64,000 nucleotides of DNA, taken from the NCBI RefSeq assembly GCF_050749885.1, contig NZ_JBOIUB010000011.1:62001-126000 (forward strand). The letters run 5' to 3'. The translations under genes were made by a program, and so were the position numbers. Positions 9,971-18,868 of the stretch are shown here, piece by piece. A model generated the notes under the pieces. It had not been told where the DNA came from. It did not search any database and saw only the letters and a program-made list of their open reading frames with translations. Positions within the stretch are counted from its first letter, which is position 1. Every line of letters begins with the position of its first letter. The stretch comes from Zooshikella sp050749885 (GTDB taxonomy: Bacteria; Pseudomonadota; Gammaproteobacteria; Pseudomonadales; Zooshikellaceae).

Positions 9971-10508
9971 AGCAATACCATTTAGTCAAAAAAGTACTGC
10001 CATAGCATAAAAAAAACACTCCTGGTTGCCGTGATACTTTTCTGGTTTCGTCAAAAACAGTTCATTAAATTGTAACTCTATGAAACACAACGACTAGCAG
10101 TATATTATTTATTCTCAAGAAAAATGTGGATGGAAACGCACAAGGAGGGAGGTGATTGGAAAAACGTAGCACTTTACGTTCAAAATATTAAGCTTCACTA
10201 ATAATAAGGCATAGGCACAATACACCATACGCTTAAGTACTTTACACTACAATTGCAGATTAGGTCTCAATAACAAACCTATTCAGCACATCATTACCAA
10301 CCTTAACTACATTGAAAATCTTTACAAAAGCTCAGCATAGAGATAATTGCTTTCGCAAAATTCCACCTATCTCGACTCAACAACGGAGTAAAAAGCACTA
10401 TAAAATGGTCATGCAGCCAATAGAGCAATTGGCTGCATTTTCATCACAACTGACATTATGATTAATAGTCTATCAGGCTTCAGTCATCACTGGATGAATT
10501 CAAACTCG
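9971..10508. other. Intergenic region with an SD-like block and a hairpin
   Basis: No protein gene of useful length. It holds an AAGGAGG block at 10142-10148 set 7 bases before a TTG that opens an 11-codon frame ending at 10191, and the hairpin at 10411-10438. Confidence 0.4.
10411..10441. terminator. Terminator-like hairpin downstream of gmhA
   Basis: ATGCAGCCAAT (10411-10421) pairs perfectly with ATTGGCTGCAT (10428-10438) around a 6-base loop. On the plus strand it is followed by TTTT; on the minus strand, after gmhA, the T tract is offset by four bases. It could serve as the gmhA terminator or end an unrecognised plus-strand transcript. Confidence 0.55.
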
Positions 10509-11099
10509 TTACTCTTGATAAAGGTGAGGGAATAACCGACGCTCAATCAACTCCATGAAAATATGAATAACTTTGATATGTAACTCTTGTACTCGATCAG
10601 CAAAGCGTCCGCCAGGTGTACAGATATCAAAATCAGCCAAATTCCCCAATGTTGAGTCAGGACGCCCAGTTAACGCAATAATTTTAACTTGCTTCTGTTT
10701 AGCTACTTCAGCCGCAGCAACAATATTTTTACTGGTCCCACTGGTGCTAATGGCTAATAAAATATCACCTGGACGCATATGGCTTTGTACATATCGAGCA
10801 AAAATATGCTCATAGCCAAAGTCATTTGATACACAACTTATGTGGCTTGGATCACTTATTGCCGAAGCAGCTAGCCCTGGTCTATCCAAGCGGTAGCGAC
10901 CAGATAACTCCTCAGCAAAGTGCATTGCATCACACATTGAACCGCCATTACCACAGCTATAGATATGACCACCTTGGTTAAGCGCCTCAGCAATAGCATC
11001 TCCCGCATTAGCAATTGTATTTTGCATCTCTGTATTATTTAGCAATTGCGCTAATGCTGACTCTGCCTCTTGCAATGCAGCTAAAACATGTTGTTGCAT
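10509..11099 (-). CDS. gmhA: Sedoheptulose-7-phosphate isomerase (phosphoheptose isomerase)
   Basis: Converts sedoheptulose 7-phosphate to glycero-manno-heptose 7-phosphate, the first step of ADP-heptose synthesis for lipopolysaccharide inner core. The SIS domain shows the expected motifs: SCGNGGS near residue 50, CDAMHFAEELSGRYR, then AISDPSHISCV, the phosphate loop ISTSGTS near 120, and the C-terminal DRVQELHIKVIH helix. With the ATG at 11099 the product has 196 residues, matching E. coli GmhA (192); a GTG nine codons upstream would give an unneeded extension. A GAGGG lies about 10 bases before this ATG. DiaA is a close SIS relative, but the CDAMHFAEELTGRY-type signature favours GmhA. Monocistronic by position. 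Confidence 0.9.
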   Translation of the reverse strand: MQQHVLAALQEAESALAQLLNNTEMQNTIANAGDAIAEALNQGGHIYSCGNGGSMCDAMHFAEELSGRYRLDRPGLAASAISDPSHISCVSNDFGYEHIFARYVQSHMRPGDILLAISTSGTSKNIVAAAEVAKQKQVKIIALTGRPDSTLGNLADFDICTPGGRFADRVQELHIKVIHIFMELIERRLFPHLYQE

Positions 11100-11272
11100 A
11101 ATGAATTGCCCTCGTAATGACAGCACAATAGTTAACTTCAGTTTGGCATGAAAATCATTCGGTCTATTTTACCAAAGACTATATTAGCTCGAATAGGCAA
11201 GAGCTTATCTTGTCAAACATAGGAGCACAATGCCTTTACACACTATGTTAAAAATAATTAACCTGTTTTTAT

Positions 11273-11292
11273 ATACCCTTCATGAAGGGTAT
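11273..11292. promoter_or_regulatory. Perfect 20-bp palindrome, possible operator
   Basis: ATACCCTTCATGAAGGGTAT is fully self-complementary with no loop, more like a dimeric regulator site than a terminator. It lies about 175 bases upstream of the gmhA start, a plausible though distant control position. Confidence 0.35.
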
Positions 11293-11693
11293 GCCCTAAC
11301 AAGTTTGAATGGTTTTAACAGAATATGTTAGTGAAATAAATTCCTTAATTATCTGCCTATCTTGGAAATACACCTAGAGCTGTTCTAGATACAATACATT
11401 AACAGCATCCATTACGGTATATATAGAAAAAACAAGCAGTAAACGAGTGTTGAAAGACTGTTCTCAAGCCTTCATATCGCGTATAGCACTGAGCTTCAGG
11501 AGGGAGTAATAATAAAAGAAAGCCAGGTTCACTATCTGTAAACCTGACACACTCTAAGCTTAGTATAGTTATCTGTGACTTTTTATTATCTTGTGCAAGA
11601 CTGATATAGTCCAATAACGTTTTCAATTAATATAGCAGAGCTAAATGCTTGCTGCTTGAGTATTCTACACGTTTAAAGGTAAATTGAAAACCA

Positions 11694-11721
11694 AAAATAA
11701 AAGCCCGGTAGTTAACCGGGC
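11694..11721 (-). terminator. Rho-independent terminator, minus strand
   Basis: GCCCGGT (11703-11709) pairs with ACCGGGC (11715-11721) around AGTTA. Read on the minus strand the stem is followed by CTTTTATTTTTGG, a good T tract. The nearest upstream minus-strand gene is the oxidoreductase ending at 12095, 370 bases away, which implies a long 3' untranslated region or an independent short RNA. Confidence 0.75.
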
Positions 11722-12094
11722 AAAAAATCAGTCCATCAGAAATTATTTTTGTTTAAGCAGTAGTTATGCGCTTCAAATAATATCGCTTTATAAAAATAAA
11801 TCAATCAAAAAAAAGCAAATAAAGTGATTTTTATCAAGATTCAACCAACTAATACATTGATAAAACAAAGGAATTTAATTTACTAACTTAAGCTATAATA
11901 TTCACTAACTTAATGTAATTAATTCTTTAAGTAGCTTGTAAAATTATCAAACCTTAATGATACAAATTATTAATATTAAATGTACAAATGTTAATCTTCT
12001 CCAAAACATCAAAATAAATTTGCTTTCTTAAGCTATTCAGTTAGTGAATGATTTTCACCAGTACTTACCAAACTTATTAAAGCTACCGATACCT

Positions 12095-13108
12095 CTAAAC
12101 CATTAAAACAACTTTACCTATAGATTGTCCTGAACGCAGATAATCAAGAGCCTCTATCGCTTGCGAAAAGGAATATGATCGACCAACAAAAGGTTTGGGT
12201 AAATGCAGTTGCTGGACTGCTTTATAACCCTCATTCAACAACGTCTGTTGGTCCCACAACCAAATCAGATTAAAAGCATGAATTGAGATATTGTTTGACA
12301 TCATAGCTAATGGGTCATAGCGAGGTCGCACCAAAAATTGCCACACTATGCGCAACCAATTTAACTTTTGTCCCACGGGTGTAAAATTTGCCGCACCAAA
12401 TACTACGAGTTTACCCTGAGGATTTAAAAACCTGTAAGCGGCTTGCTGAATCTTGCCACCAATCGCATCTAAAACTACATCCACGCCTTTTTCAGGGAGT
12501 GACTGTAACTGTTTTGCATAAGCACCCTTATTTCTGATGAGTGCGCTAAACCCCTGCTTTTCCAAAAACTGTTTTTTGGTCGCAGTTCCCACAACACCAT
12601 AAGCTTTTCCGCCTAACGCTTTAACCAACTGCATTGCTCTTAAACCTACACCTCCCGCAGCGCTATGGATAAGAACCGTCTGTGCTGATTGCACGTTAGC
12701 CAGTTTACATAGCCCATACCAAGCAGTCAGTGTCTGAACTAACCATGCAGCACCTTCATTCCAATGCCACTTATCTGGCAAAGGCCAGATATAGTTTGCT
12801 GTGCAATCAATCAATGAGCTATAGCCACCAAATCGTGTGACAGCAATTACCGCTTGGCCTATGCGATAGTTGCTTACTGCTTTGCCTGTTGCTACAACGA
12901 TTCCACTAACTTCTAATCCTGGTGTAAATCGTCCTTTAGGTGTGGCGGAGTACAAGCCAAAAACTGAAAAGATGTCCGCATAATTCAAACCAATTGCTTT
13001 TACTTTTATACGTACATGATTATCAGCAAGCGGACTCATTATTTGTTGCACTAACTCCATTCTATTTAACGAACCCGTTTTTTTTACTTGCCATACCTGA
13101 CGTTCCAT
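12095..13108 (-). CDS. VAT1-like zinc-free quinone oxidoreductase (MDR superfamily)
   Basis: NAD(P)H-dependent medium-chain dehydrogenase/reductase of the quinone-oxidoreductase branch. An N-terminal GroES-like domain carries the GLNYADIFSVFGLY and PGLEVSGIV motifs; the Rossmann fold shows HSAAGGVGLRAMQL, the NADPH-binding glycine loop, and DVVLDAIGG. No structural-zinc cysteine cluster is present, as usual for this branch. The C-terminal GRSYSFSQAIEAL segment is typical of VAT1 homologues. The ATG at 13108 is chosen because AAGGAG sits at 13116-13121, exactly seven bases upstream; a start 16 codons further up would have no such site. The corrected protein has 337 residues. It is isolated, so the physiological substrate cannot be inferred. 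Confidence 0.88.
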   Translation of the reverse strand: MERQVWQVKKTGSLNRMELVQQIMSPLADNHVRIKVKAIGLNYADIFSVFGLYSATPKGRFTPGLEVSGIVVATGKAVSNYRIGQAVIAVTRFGGYSSLIDCTANYIWPLPDKWHWNEGAAWLVQTLTAWYGLCKLANVQSAQTVLIHSAAGGVGLRAMQLVKALGGKAYGVVGTATKKQFLEKQGFSALIRNKGAYAKQLQSLPEKGVDVVLDAIGGKIQQAAYRFLNPQGKLVVFGAANFTPVGQKLNWLRIVWQFLVRPRYDPLAMMSNNISIHAFNLIWLWDQQTLLNEGYKAVQQLHLPKPFVGRSYSFSQAIEALDYLRSGQSIGKVVLMV

Positions 13109-13594
13109 CGTCTTACTCCTTAAGTTTTCAACAAGACTTTTCAACACATTTTTCATTTAAAGTTTTTTATAGGAATTCATCTATTTTCATTAACTAAAAT
13201 CATCCAATTAATAAAGTATCAGCAAAACTAAAGAACAAAAATAACCCAGTTAAAATCAGCGCTAATAACGAATCAACTAGCTTAGTTTTATCAATAAAAC
13301 TATCATATTTAATTAATATGATTAGTAATAAACACTCTAATAAAAATGATTTATATAGAAAGCACATATAAATTTGAAAAATATTACTAAGAAGCATGAG
13401 TTATTTTCACAATAAAGATGCTTCGTCTACACTGGTAATGAGTAAAGGAATTAATTACTTAACTTTACTCACAATGAAAGGTATATCAGCTTACATAACA
13501 GGAAAGTGATGGTTGTTATATTATGATGCCAATACAGGGAATGTGACCCGACAGCCTAAAAGTGCACTTCACCAGCAACGGAGAGGGTTCAGCA
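13109..13594. other. Divergent intergenic region
   Basis: AT-rich spacer between the oxidoreductase and the divergent membrane protein. A 65-codon hydrophobic minus-strand frame at 13200-13397 lacks a ribosome site and was not accepted. Confidence 0.4.
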
Positions 13595-14083
13595 ATGTTT
13601 CAGCTTAAATTCATCTCATTAGTGCTGTTCATCATTGGTTTCATATCATTACAAAACTACTATCAGGTAAACTCGGTCTTCACGACAGGTGAACATATCT
13701 ATGGTCAAGTCAATAAGTTATATACTGATCACTTAAACCAACCTTGTTACTACAACTGTAACAACCAAACAGAACAATCTCACACTCGTTATTGGGTTCA
13801 ATATCAATACAATGTTAATGGCAAACGCTACATTAGAGATACACAACTCGCTTACCTCCCTTACCAACAAATCGTTGAAGGTGACTACCTCGATGTTATC
13901 TTTGATAAATATCATCCCACCAACAGCTACCTGAATGAAGAACTGCTTGTATCTTCCTTATCTTATCAAAGGTCATTAGGGTTCTTTCTCATCTCCCCAC
14001 TAATCTTCATACTTTTGTTTGAACTCTTTCAGGGTTGGCTCAAAATACATCGCTATCACCACAGGCCACATATGACTGCATAA
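13595..14083 (+). CDS. Two-helix membrane protein, DUF3592-like
   Basis: A 162-residue product with a hydrophobic helix at residues about 4-20, a roughly 95-residue extracytoplasmic domain, and a second helix at about 130-150. The domain has a YWVQYQYNVNGKRY strand pair and the EGDYLDVIFDKYHP turn, which matches the DUF3592 pattern (small beta domain measuring roughly 'structure/field, then V-x-YDP-x-NP'). Two close cysteines (CYYNC) sit in a loop that could form a disulfide. The ATG at 13595 has GGAGAGG eight bases upstream; an in-frame GTG at 13562 has no such support. A second DUF3592-type protein lies at 40245-40943. Function unknown. Confidence 0.7.
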   Translation: MFQLKFISLVLFIIGFISLQNYYQVNSVFTTGEHIYGQVNKLYTDHLNQPCYYNCNNQTEQSHTRYWVQYQYNVNGKRYIRDTQLAYLPYQQIVEGDYLDVIFDKYHPTNSYLNEELLVSSLSYQRSLGFFLISPLIFILLFELFQGWLKIHRYHHRPHMTA

Positions 14084-14255
14084 TTTCCTTAACAGCCAAA
14101 CTAAACTGATCGTTTTTCCTCCCAAGATTGAGGGATGGAGAGTGAGAAGTCTTACACAAACCATTAACACAATTTATTTGATAGATAAACTATCCTCTAT
14201 ATATGTAGTCACAGCTATCTGACTTGCTGTGATCGCAATTGAGGTAATAGATAGA

Positions 14256-14702
14256 ATGAGTATTGTCAAACATACAGTAGCGCTATTGATTTGTCTTGCT
14301 TGGTCAATGAATGTCCTTGCTCAAACACCACTTACCTTTAAGTTTGGCGATGAAACAGTACAAATTACGCAAACTGATGTTCAAGATGCTTCTCTAAGAA
14401 TGGGTTTAAAAAAACAACTCTTTTTAAACCTAACCCTAAAAAAGCAAGCTAATCAAAACATGACAAAGACAGCCTCTGAGCAAGCAGGTAAAAAGCTAAC
14501 AATACTTTTCGGTAAACGAACCCTCGCCAAAGATATACTTATTCCTGAGTCCATAGATGACTTTAATGATATGCAAATAGCATTACCTAATAATAAGAAT
14601 TTGGCCTATAAAATACTCGAAGCATTTTCCCAAATTACACCACCACCCTCACCTGAAACAACCAGTAAAGAAAAAGCAAAACAATCGTCCGACAACAAGT
14701 AA
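14256..14702 (+). CDS. Exported protein resembling the SecD P1-head domain
   Basis: A 148-residue product with a signal peptide (residues about 5-23, ending NVLA). The mature part has the layout seen in the periplasmic P1-head of SecD: an N-terminal strand, the pattern FLNLTLKKQAN followed by a helix MTKTASEQAGKKL, an ILFGKRTLAKDILIPESI strand-turn-strand, and a last pair of strands. A Ser/Pro/Lys-rich tail follows. Unlike SecD it has no membrane helices. GAGGT lies ten bases before the ATG at 14256; a start nine codons upstream is possible. It sits alone, 110 bases before rlmJ on the same strand. The resemblance is a visual judgement and the role is unknown. Confidence 0.6.
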   Translation: MSIVKHTVALLICLAWSMNVLAQTPLTFKFGDETVQITQTDVQDASLRMGLKKQLFLNLTLKKQANQNMTKTASEQAGKKLTILFGKRTLAKDILIPESIDDFNDMQIALPNNKNLAYKILEAFSQITPPPSPETTSKEKAKQSSDNK

Positions 14703-14811
14703 ACTCGTGCTCTTTGTTTTGCCCTGGACACAATAGTTATACGACACCCTCAAAACTCAATGGTAAAGCGTATATAATAACCTTCATCATTGACTTACGT
14801 AGGGCTTTATA

Positions 14812-15651
14812 GTGCTTAGCTATCGTCACGCATTTCATGCAGGAAACTTTGCCGATGTTTTAAAACACTCGGTATTATGTCTTTGTTTGGAACACTTAAT
14901 CAAAAAAGAAAAACCCTATTTCTACCTAGATACTCACTCAGGTGCTGGAAGTTACTCTCTAACACAAGCTAAAGCTCAACAAAATCAAGAGTTCCTTAAT
15001 GGTATCAGCCAACTTTGGCCGCTCACAACCACCCCTTCTGAACTACAGCCTTATCTAAATACTATCCATACAATTAACCCCAAAAAAAAGTTAAGCACAT
15101 ACCCAGGTTCTCCGCTAATAGTACAACATTACTTACGTGATCATGACTATATGCGGCTATATGAACTTCATCCTAAAGATCACGAAAAACTCAAAACCTT
15201 ATTTAAAAAAGTACAACAGGCTCGTATTGAGCAAAGCGATGGCTTTGCCGCATTAAAAAGTGCACTACCACCACACATAAAAAGAGGCATTGTTTTAATT
15301 GATCCATCCTATGAAATAAAAACAGAGTATCAAACCGCTATTAAGCAGCTCATTGAAGGCTATAAACGATTCAATACTGGTATTTTTTTATTGTGGTATC
15401 CTGTCGTACAGCGTAGTCGAATCACTAAAATGGAGCAGCAGCTAAGAGATAGTAAAATCCGCAATATTCTGCAAATTGAACACTGTATTACCCCTGACAC
15501 TTCAGAACATGGTATGACCGGAAGTGGACTTTTTATTATTAATCCGCCATGGCAACTTCATACACAACTGACAACACTGCTCCCTTTCTTACAAGAAAAG
15601 CTAAGCCCTCAATATAACCGAACTGTATGTCGCCACTTAGTTCCTGAATAA
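14812..15651 (+). CDS. rlmJ: 23S rRNA (adenine-2030-N6)-methyltransferase RlmJ
   Basis: Methylates N6 of A2030 in 23S rRNA using S-adenosylmethionine. The 279-residue length matches E. coli RlmJ (280). The invariant start LSYRHAFHAGNFADVLKH, the SAM-binding DTHSGAGSY motif near 41-49, YPGSP, and the catalytic DPSYE (near residue 164) followed by FNTGIFLLWYPV are all present. The catalytic block reads DPSY rather than DPPY. The GTG start at 14812 is chosen because it gives the conserved N-terminus and has AGGG seven bases upstream. It converges on the large pseudo-helicase gene with a 13-base gap. Confidence 0.94.
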   Translation: MLSYRHAFHAGNFADVLKHSVLCLCLEHLIKKEKPYFYLDTHSGAGSYSLTQAKAQQNQEFLNGISQLWPLTTTPSELQPYLNTIHTINPKKKLSTYPGSPLIVQHYLRDHDYMRLYELHPKDHEKLKTLFKKVQQARIEQSDGFAALKSALPPHIKRGIVLIDPSYEIKTEYQTAIKQLIEGYKRFNTGIFLLWYPVVQRSRITKMEQQLRDSKIRNILQIEHCITPDTSEHGMTGSGLFIINPPWQLHTQLTTLLPFLQEKLSPQYNRTVCRHLVPE

Positions 15652-15664
15652 TGTCGAAAGTCAT

Positions 15665-18600
15665 TTAGGCCGTCTGTATGGCATCATCAGCATATTCATC
15701 TAATACTTCATCGTAGAACGCGGGAGGTAACTTTCGTAAAGTTAAGTGTTGCTGCAACATACTGAGTCGGCTATTTTTGTCTCCTAAATGGTGAGGCCCG
15801 AAAAAATAAACCGCTTGGGTTATTTGAGACACTAACGAAAGTAGAAAATTAGGATACTCCTGTAACCAGTCTTCAAATAGTCCATTAATAGGAATCAGAG
15901 TTATAAGAAACTCTGCTTTACATTGATGGACATTATGTAAACTACAAATATATTGGTTGGCCCATTTTTCTAACATTTCTCGTGAAGTATTTACTGCTTG
16001 ATCAGGTAGCCATTGACGCCAAATCAAAGGATCAGTAACCACTTTTTTCAGCATCTGAATCTCATTTTGTCCCTGACAAACAATACACATATCAGGTAAC
16101 TGCTGCTCTTCTATATAATGAGCCATAACAAACTGTAAAACGAGCTTCTGTTGTAACGCAAAATACCGCCCTTCATCAAAGTCATCATCCAGGTGAATCC
16201 ACATACTTTTTCCAAAAGGCTTAACTTTTTCTATGGTATAGATATGCTGTAACTTAAACCAGGGAGGTAGACTTTCTTGCCAAAAGTTTCCTAGCGCTTC
16301 TAAAAAATACCCAACACGCTGTAAAGGCATACTTAAGCATAATTCATCATTATTACCTGCCGGCATAACATGTTTAGTATCTTTAGAATGGCGATTCGCG
16401 ACACTATAAGCACTTACGTTTAATGGTGACCAACTTGAATAATCCGCACCTATCGTATTCAAACCGATCAAATGATGTAACTCAGCCGGTATGGCATGCA
16501 TTTGTGTGGACTCTAGTGGATTACCGACTAAGACTGTACTTCTAGAACACCATATTGCGGATGCTGCAATTGATGGAGAAAGTGATTCACCATGACTTAC
16601 CAATAACCAATCTATCTCTCCACGCTTAAAATGTGGTAATAATCTATCAACATTGTCTTGCGGCGTAACCAAAACAGGATTTATAACGCCTAATAACTGC
16701 CACGCCACGGTAAAAATTTCGGTTTCAATTTCTCCAGCAAAACCAGTTTTTATTGCTTGTATAAGTGAAATATTATTGGCAACTAACTCCAGCTCAACAA
16801 GTTCATTAGCCCAAGCAACGTACACTTGTAATGCTGTCAAATAAAGTTCAGTCTGATTCGTATTATACTGTTGGAGTAGCTTGTCTTGTATCGTAATAGG
16901 CTGAGGTAAGCCATCCTGGTTATATTCCAACTCATGCCCCGTTAGATCAGCCAAAAGCGCCACGTAATCCTCTTTAAGCTGCTTTTTATACTGCTCACGT
17001 GCTTCCAGTTTAATGCTCACTTTCGACATTTCTGGCGCAAGTGCTTCATAACGTAACTGAACAAGGCGTTTTTGCTTTTCTAGCGCTACTATTTGTTTTT
17101 CGCTATGAGCCAATTGCTGATGTAACTCATCTTGCTGATGACGATATTCCTTCCAGGCTTTAGGGTTATAAATTCGTGATAAATAACTAGGAGCCTGTTG
17201 CTCATTACTAATCAGCTCTTTCTTCAACCAATGTATGTAAGTAATATTTTCTTCTAATGCTTGATCTAGCTGTTGAAGCGTTTTTAAAACAGATTGATAC
17301 TGTGCTTGCTTTTCGTTTAAGGAACCATTCTCTGCTTGTGGCGATGCAGATTCATTCTCTATTTTTTCATACAACTTAAATAACTTCTTTATGTTGTGGC
17401 TAAATGCCTGACATTCGCTATTTTTTTGTAAAAAATTAATTTTAGCCGCTTTAAAGCAATCCACCGACTCAATGTTATATCCAAGCTCTGCTGCACCTGC
17501 TAACAGTTCAGATGCAGAAATACCCGCAACACCAAAGAATTCTTCTAATTCACCTAATAAATTTACTCTGGTTAGTTTTCCAGGTATTAACTGTTTTAAC
17601 CAGTGTAACTTGGTATCGAGTGAGCTATGCTCATTCGTAGTCGCAAGTACATCATTACTAAGAATACGCTTATCAAAGCCAGCTATAGAAAATGCTTGAC
17701 CATTAAGCATAACCTGTCTTGAATGGGTAATCGTATTTCGAGTATGAGCAAATTCGCTAAGCACTTTTGCTCTTCGAACCACTATCTCAGCAACCATGTC
17801 CTGCCATAAAACATCATGATCAGTATTTAGCACTGAGCTAATACAATATAAATTCTCTTTCGGCTTGCCAACCAGGATTTTTTCTAGTATTGGCTGTAAA
17901 GTTGGATCATCAACATAGGTATTTTTTCTTAGTCCCCTTGCACGACAAGGCATAATTTCACTCAGCACATCAGGATGCTGTTTACTCCCAGATTTATCAT
18001 CTAACAGGACTGAGCTTAAAGGCCCAGTTCTAGTCTGACCAAAGTAATCCAAAAGCGGCTGATGGTTATAACGCTTGCTAACCTGATTAAATAGATTGGT
18101 TAAATTAGCCAGTTGAGGATGGTAGGCAACTGAAAACCGCTTACTAGAGGAAGAAAAAGAACATTCACTACTCAGCGTTGATAACTGTACTTGAGGGATT
18201 AAATAAGCTACATGCTTACCTGTAGGGGCTACTCCAGCCCACTGTTGTAAAAGCCTCACCAAACTCAACAAACGTGCACTGTCTAAGGCCATCGCCCCGA
18301 GTTGATCATACCATGTTGATAATTCATCCAGGACAAATTGGTTAGCTTTTTCAAAAGCCTCCCAATGAAACTCATTGACTAAAATAGAACGTAATTGACC
18401 ACAGGCCCAAGGCTGTGTACTTACCTGAAGAGTTGGGGACATTAATTGACCATCCCCTGTTAATTGACAGCTAGCATAATAGTTTATGCCATCAAACATA
18501 CCACGTTCACGGCGAATGAATCGGTCTAAAGCTGTATCTGAGCATGAAAATACTTCAGAAACCTTATTAAATAGGTAGCTTTTTTCATAAGGCAATAAAA

Positions 18601-18868
18601 TTAGAGTATAACCGCATGGTGATTGCTTATGGATATTTTCTTTTACTAGCCAGGGGAGCTTATGATTTGAGCTTAACAGCATATCGAGTGTAATAGCTTG
18701 AAGTGACTCATTCTGTAGGAATGCTTGATCAAGCTCAAACCCAGAAAAAAGACCTAGTTTGCGCCAGTAATTAATAATAGACAAAACATGATCACGACTA
18801 TTTTCACTGGCGCAATCTGTATAACAACCAACATCAGCACCTTGTAACCAGGGGACTATTTGTGCCAT
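15665..18868 (-). CDS. Degenerate UPF1-like superfamily 1 helicase (pseudo-helicase)
   Basis: A 1067-residue cytoplasmic protein. Its overall pattern follows the large bacterial AAA_11/AAA_12 SF1 helicases: an N-terminal YWRKLGLFS block (34-42), STQPWACGQLRS (150-161), then the position where the P-loop should be, where I see ISSVLNTDHDVLWQD (343-357) directly before the recognisable AEIVVRRAKVLSEFA (360-374). A coiled-coil insert spans about 515-640. The Walker B equivalent reads IDWLLVSHGESLSPSIA (752-768) and motif III VGNPLES (781-787) where DEAGQ and GDPLQ are expected. Motif V and VI equivalents near 975-987 and 1006-1024 keep hydrophobicity but lack the usual arginine. The protein therefore looks intact as a fold but unable to bind or hydrolyse ATP. 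Full length, no frameshift, so not a decaying pseudogene. Divergent from the NERD gene. Confidence 0.6.
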   Translation of the reverse strand: MAQIVPWLQGADVGCYTDCASENSRDHVLSIINYWRKLGLFSGFELDQAFLQNESLQAITLDMLLSSNHKLPWLVKENIHKQSPCGYTLILLPYEKSYLFNKVSEVFSCSDTALDRFIRRERGMFDGINYYASCQLTGDGQLMSPTLQVSTQPWACGQLRSILVNEFHWEAFEKANQFVLDELSTWYDQLGAMALDSARLLSLVRLLQQWAGVAPTGKHVAYLIPQVQLSTLSSECSFSSSSKRFSVAYHPQLANLTNLFNQVSKRYNHQPLLDYFGQTRTGPLSSVLLDDKSGSKQHPDVLSEIMPCRARGLRKNTYVDDPTLQPILEKILVGKPKENLYCISSVLNTDHDVLWQDMVAEIVVRRAKVLSEFAHTRNTITHSRQVMLNGQAFSIAGFDKRILSNDVLATTNEHSSLDTKLHWLKQLIPGKLTRVNLLGELEEFFGVAGISASELLAGAAELGYNIESVDCFKAAKINFLQKNSECQAFSHNIKKLFKLYEKIENESASPQAENGSLNEKQAQYQSVLKTLQQLDQALEENITYIHWLKKELISNEQQAPSYLSRIYNPKAWKEYRHQQDELHQQLAHSEKQIVALEKQKRLVQLRYEALAPEMSKVSIKLEAREQYKKQLKEDYVALLADLTGHELEYNQDGLPQPITIQDKLLQQYNTNQTELYLTALQVYVAWANELVELELVANNISLIQAIKTGFAGEIETEIFTVAWQLLGVINPVLVTPQDNVDRLLPHFKRGEIDWLLVSHGESLSPSIAASAIWCSRSTVLVGNPLESTQMHAIPAELHHLIGLNTIGADYSSWSPLNVSAYSVANRHSKDTKHVMPAGNNDELCLSMPLQRVGYFLEALGNFWQESLPPWFKLQHIYTIEKVKPFGKSMWIHLDDDFDEGRYFALQQKLVLQFVMAHYIEEQQLPDMCIVCQGQNEIQMLKKVVTDPLIWRQWLPDQAVNTSREMLEKWANQYICSLHNVHQCKAEFLITLIPINGLFEDWLQEYPNFLLSLVSQITQAVYFFGPHHLGDKNSRLSMLQQHLTLRKLPPAFYDEVLDEYADDAIQTA

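Larger units (their letters stand above)
11100..12094. other. Long AT-rich intergenic region
   Basis: About 995 bases. It contains a perfect 20-base palindrome at 11273-11292 and a terminator at 11703-11721. A 75-codon minus-strand frame at 11399-11626 starts with TTG, lacks a clear ribosome site and was not accepted. Confidence 0.45.

Noticed and set aside
10142..10158. Reverse complement resembles the 3' end of 16S rRNA
   Set aside because: The match is limited to the anti-Shine-Dalgarno bases; no other rRNA sequence adjoins it.
11399..11626. 75-codon minus-strand frame
   Set aside because: Begins with TTG, no convincing ribosome site, Cys/Leu-rich low-quality C-terminus and no recognisable fold; could be chance.
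13200..13397. 65-codon hydrophobic minus-strand frame
   Set aside because: AT-rich spacer codes hydrophobic residues by chance; no ribosome site before the ATG.
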